From Heliocidaris erythrogramma (taxonomy: Eukaryota > Echinodermata > Echinoidea > Camarodonta > Echinometridae): a DNA stretch of 64,000 nucleotides. The stretch's first letter is position 1. Each line of letters starts with the position of its first letter. The stretch is from positions 13,272,875 through 13,336,874 of the forward strand of contig CM046863.1 of assembly GCA_025617745.1 (NCBI GenBank). The letters run 5' to 3'. The notes below the pieces were generated by a model, which saw only the letters and a list, made by a program, of their open reading frames with translations, was not told the origin of the DNA and ran no database searches. Positions 63,008-64,000 of this stretch are shown here, in pieces. A program made the translations under genes and the position numbers.

Positions 63008-64000
63008 GTTAGTTCAGTCTTAACCTGTTTTATTTGACTTCCGGAACATGCAAAGTAACACTGAAGTCCATATTTGTGACATGTTATGAATCTATACATG
63101 TACAGTGTGAGTCAATTAAATTGAAACCTGAATTTAACCCTACATGTAATTGTGAAGGATTGATGTATAAATCTGCATTGTACAATCATTGTACAATCAC
63201 ATGCATGTTATTACATGGACACAGTCACACAACCCATGTGCAGTGCACGCCTTAAGTTTGCCAGTGCAGTTGCGATCCTTTGGCTTTGCGATGTCTCAAG
63301 CAAGCGGATAATCTTTCTTTTGCCGAGTTGGATTATAATTCTAAAAGGATTATAAGCCTTGGAAAGTTCCAATTTTACAGCAAGACAAGACTAGAGTTTG
63401 ACTTTATACCGGCATCTGGAAAGAGTAAACGGCATGCATTTTGCAAGGTATGTGGTCATCGACGCTGGGATATTTTGATCGCTCACGGCACCAGCGCACT
63501 GGTATGGCAGCCGTGTTGTTGAAGTTGAAGGCAGGAAGTCAAAACAACTTCACATCATAAACATTGCAGAAATCATGACATTCTGTGGCCTCAAAATAAA
63601 GCGGATAAATAAAGTGGATTATTTGCTGCTTATTCAGCTCAGTTTTATTCATGGAAATGCTCTGCACATAATACACATTAAATCACATTTGGTGGTAGAT
63701 CTATTGATAAAAATGTGTATTCAGAGCCTGTTCTGGTATGACTTGTGTTATAGAATCATCTTAATAAAGATTCTCATTGAATATGAGGTTAAATATCTCA
63801 CCACAGAATGCACTAGATTGCACAATTCTGAACCCCTAATTAGAAAAATCTCCCTACCACACCCTCTCGCTTTGTTTGGTTCACGAAAGTTTTTCAGTGT
63901 TTTTCATGAACAGCACTGTTCATGACTGTAATACAATTATGGGCTTACCATTGCTGGTACTAGGATTCGTACTGATCTTAATGAGACAATGGCATTCGAA
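63008..64000 (+). other. thiolase intron (incomplete), unassigned
   Basis: No next thiolase exon appears before the window end. A frame at 63280-63522 (..KSKRHAFCKVCGHRRWDILI..) has a Cys/His cluster but no recognised family and no paired splice sites. I do not call it a gene. Confidence 0.5.

Noticed and set aside
63280..63522. 80-codon frame with an HAFCKVCGH cluster as a next thiolase exon or zinc-finger gene
   Set aside because: It does not match the expected thiolase continuation after GEDQK. I see no matching splice sites and no known zinc-finger spacing.
1..64000. CRISPR arrays, rRNA genes, bacterial operons or prophage
   Set aside because: Tandem arrays here lack short regular repeats with unique spacers. 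Exons have introns and the repeat content is animal-type. No ribosomal RNA segments were recognised.

Overview
This is an AT-rich, intron- and transposon-dominated stretch of an animal genome. The few host exons are an alpha-1,3-fucosyltransferase exon, a mitochondrial-type thiolase and a THAP domain. Around them lie tRNA-headed SINEs, TTAA-flanked MITEs, hairpin MITEs, CR1/L2-like LINEs, a Penelope-like element and a HINE/Helentron-like repeat carrier. This mix suggests a marine invertebrate deuterostome, most likely an echinoderm such as a sea urchin. That assignment is inference from repeat style and gene similarity. No operons, CRISPR arrays, rRNA genes or bacterial signals are visible.

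Layout. 0-1.4 kb: last exon of a GT10 fucosyltransferase, then a minus-strand SINE. 2-14 kb: intergenic DNA with hairpin and TTAA-type MITEs, microsatellites, and one clean but unidentified terminal coding exon (8563-8690) with poly(A) signals. 14-17.3 kb: two minus-strand LINE remnants, one split by a hairpin MITE, a TA-flanked MITE and a SINE. 18.7-34 kb: more SINEs, a 151/241-bp tandem array, several long-inverted-repeat elements, and a minus-strand LINE 3' end at 33.3-33.8 kb. 34.3-40.3 kb: a plus-strand LINE (ORF1 tail, APE-type endonuclease, reverse transcriptase) inserted in a minisatellite and itself split by a 1.9-kb insertion. 40.3-50 kb: tRNA-like sequences, long palindromes (the largest has two ~308-bp arms at 47.2-48.1 kb) and many poly(C)/poly(G) runs. 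50-54.5 kb: three hairpin MITEs, a ~670-bp palindromic transposon, two tiny palindromic insertions with shared 8-bp direct repeats, and a damaged THAP-domain gene. 55.5-57.7 kb: a 2.1-kb HINE/Helentron-like unit loaded with ~150-bp tandem repeats. 58.2-64 kb: three internal exons of an ACAA2-like 3-ketoacyl-CoA thiolase on the plus strand. The 5' part of its first visible exon, with splice acceptor, is tandemly repeated five times. Its introns hold a hairpin element, a TTAA MITE fragment, the GIY-YIG end of a Penelope-like element, and a LINE 3' fragment.

The most unusual observations are: (1) hairpin MITE families that share TTTCATRAA ends, an AATCAGAT-type internal motif and flanking CTG/CAG trinucleotides; (2) paired mini-palindromes with 8-bp target duplications next to a THAP gene; (3) the HINE-like satellite carrier with an apparently perfect 452-bp higher-order repeat; (4) the five-fold thiolase exon-start duplication; (5) the giant inverted repeat containing a hammerhead-like CTGACGA...GAAC core.
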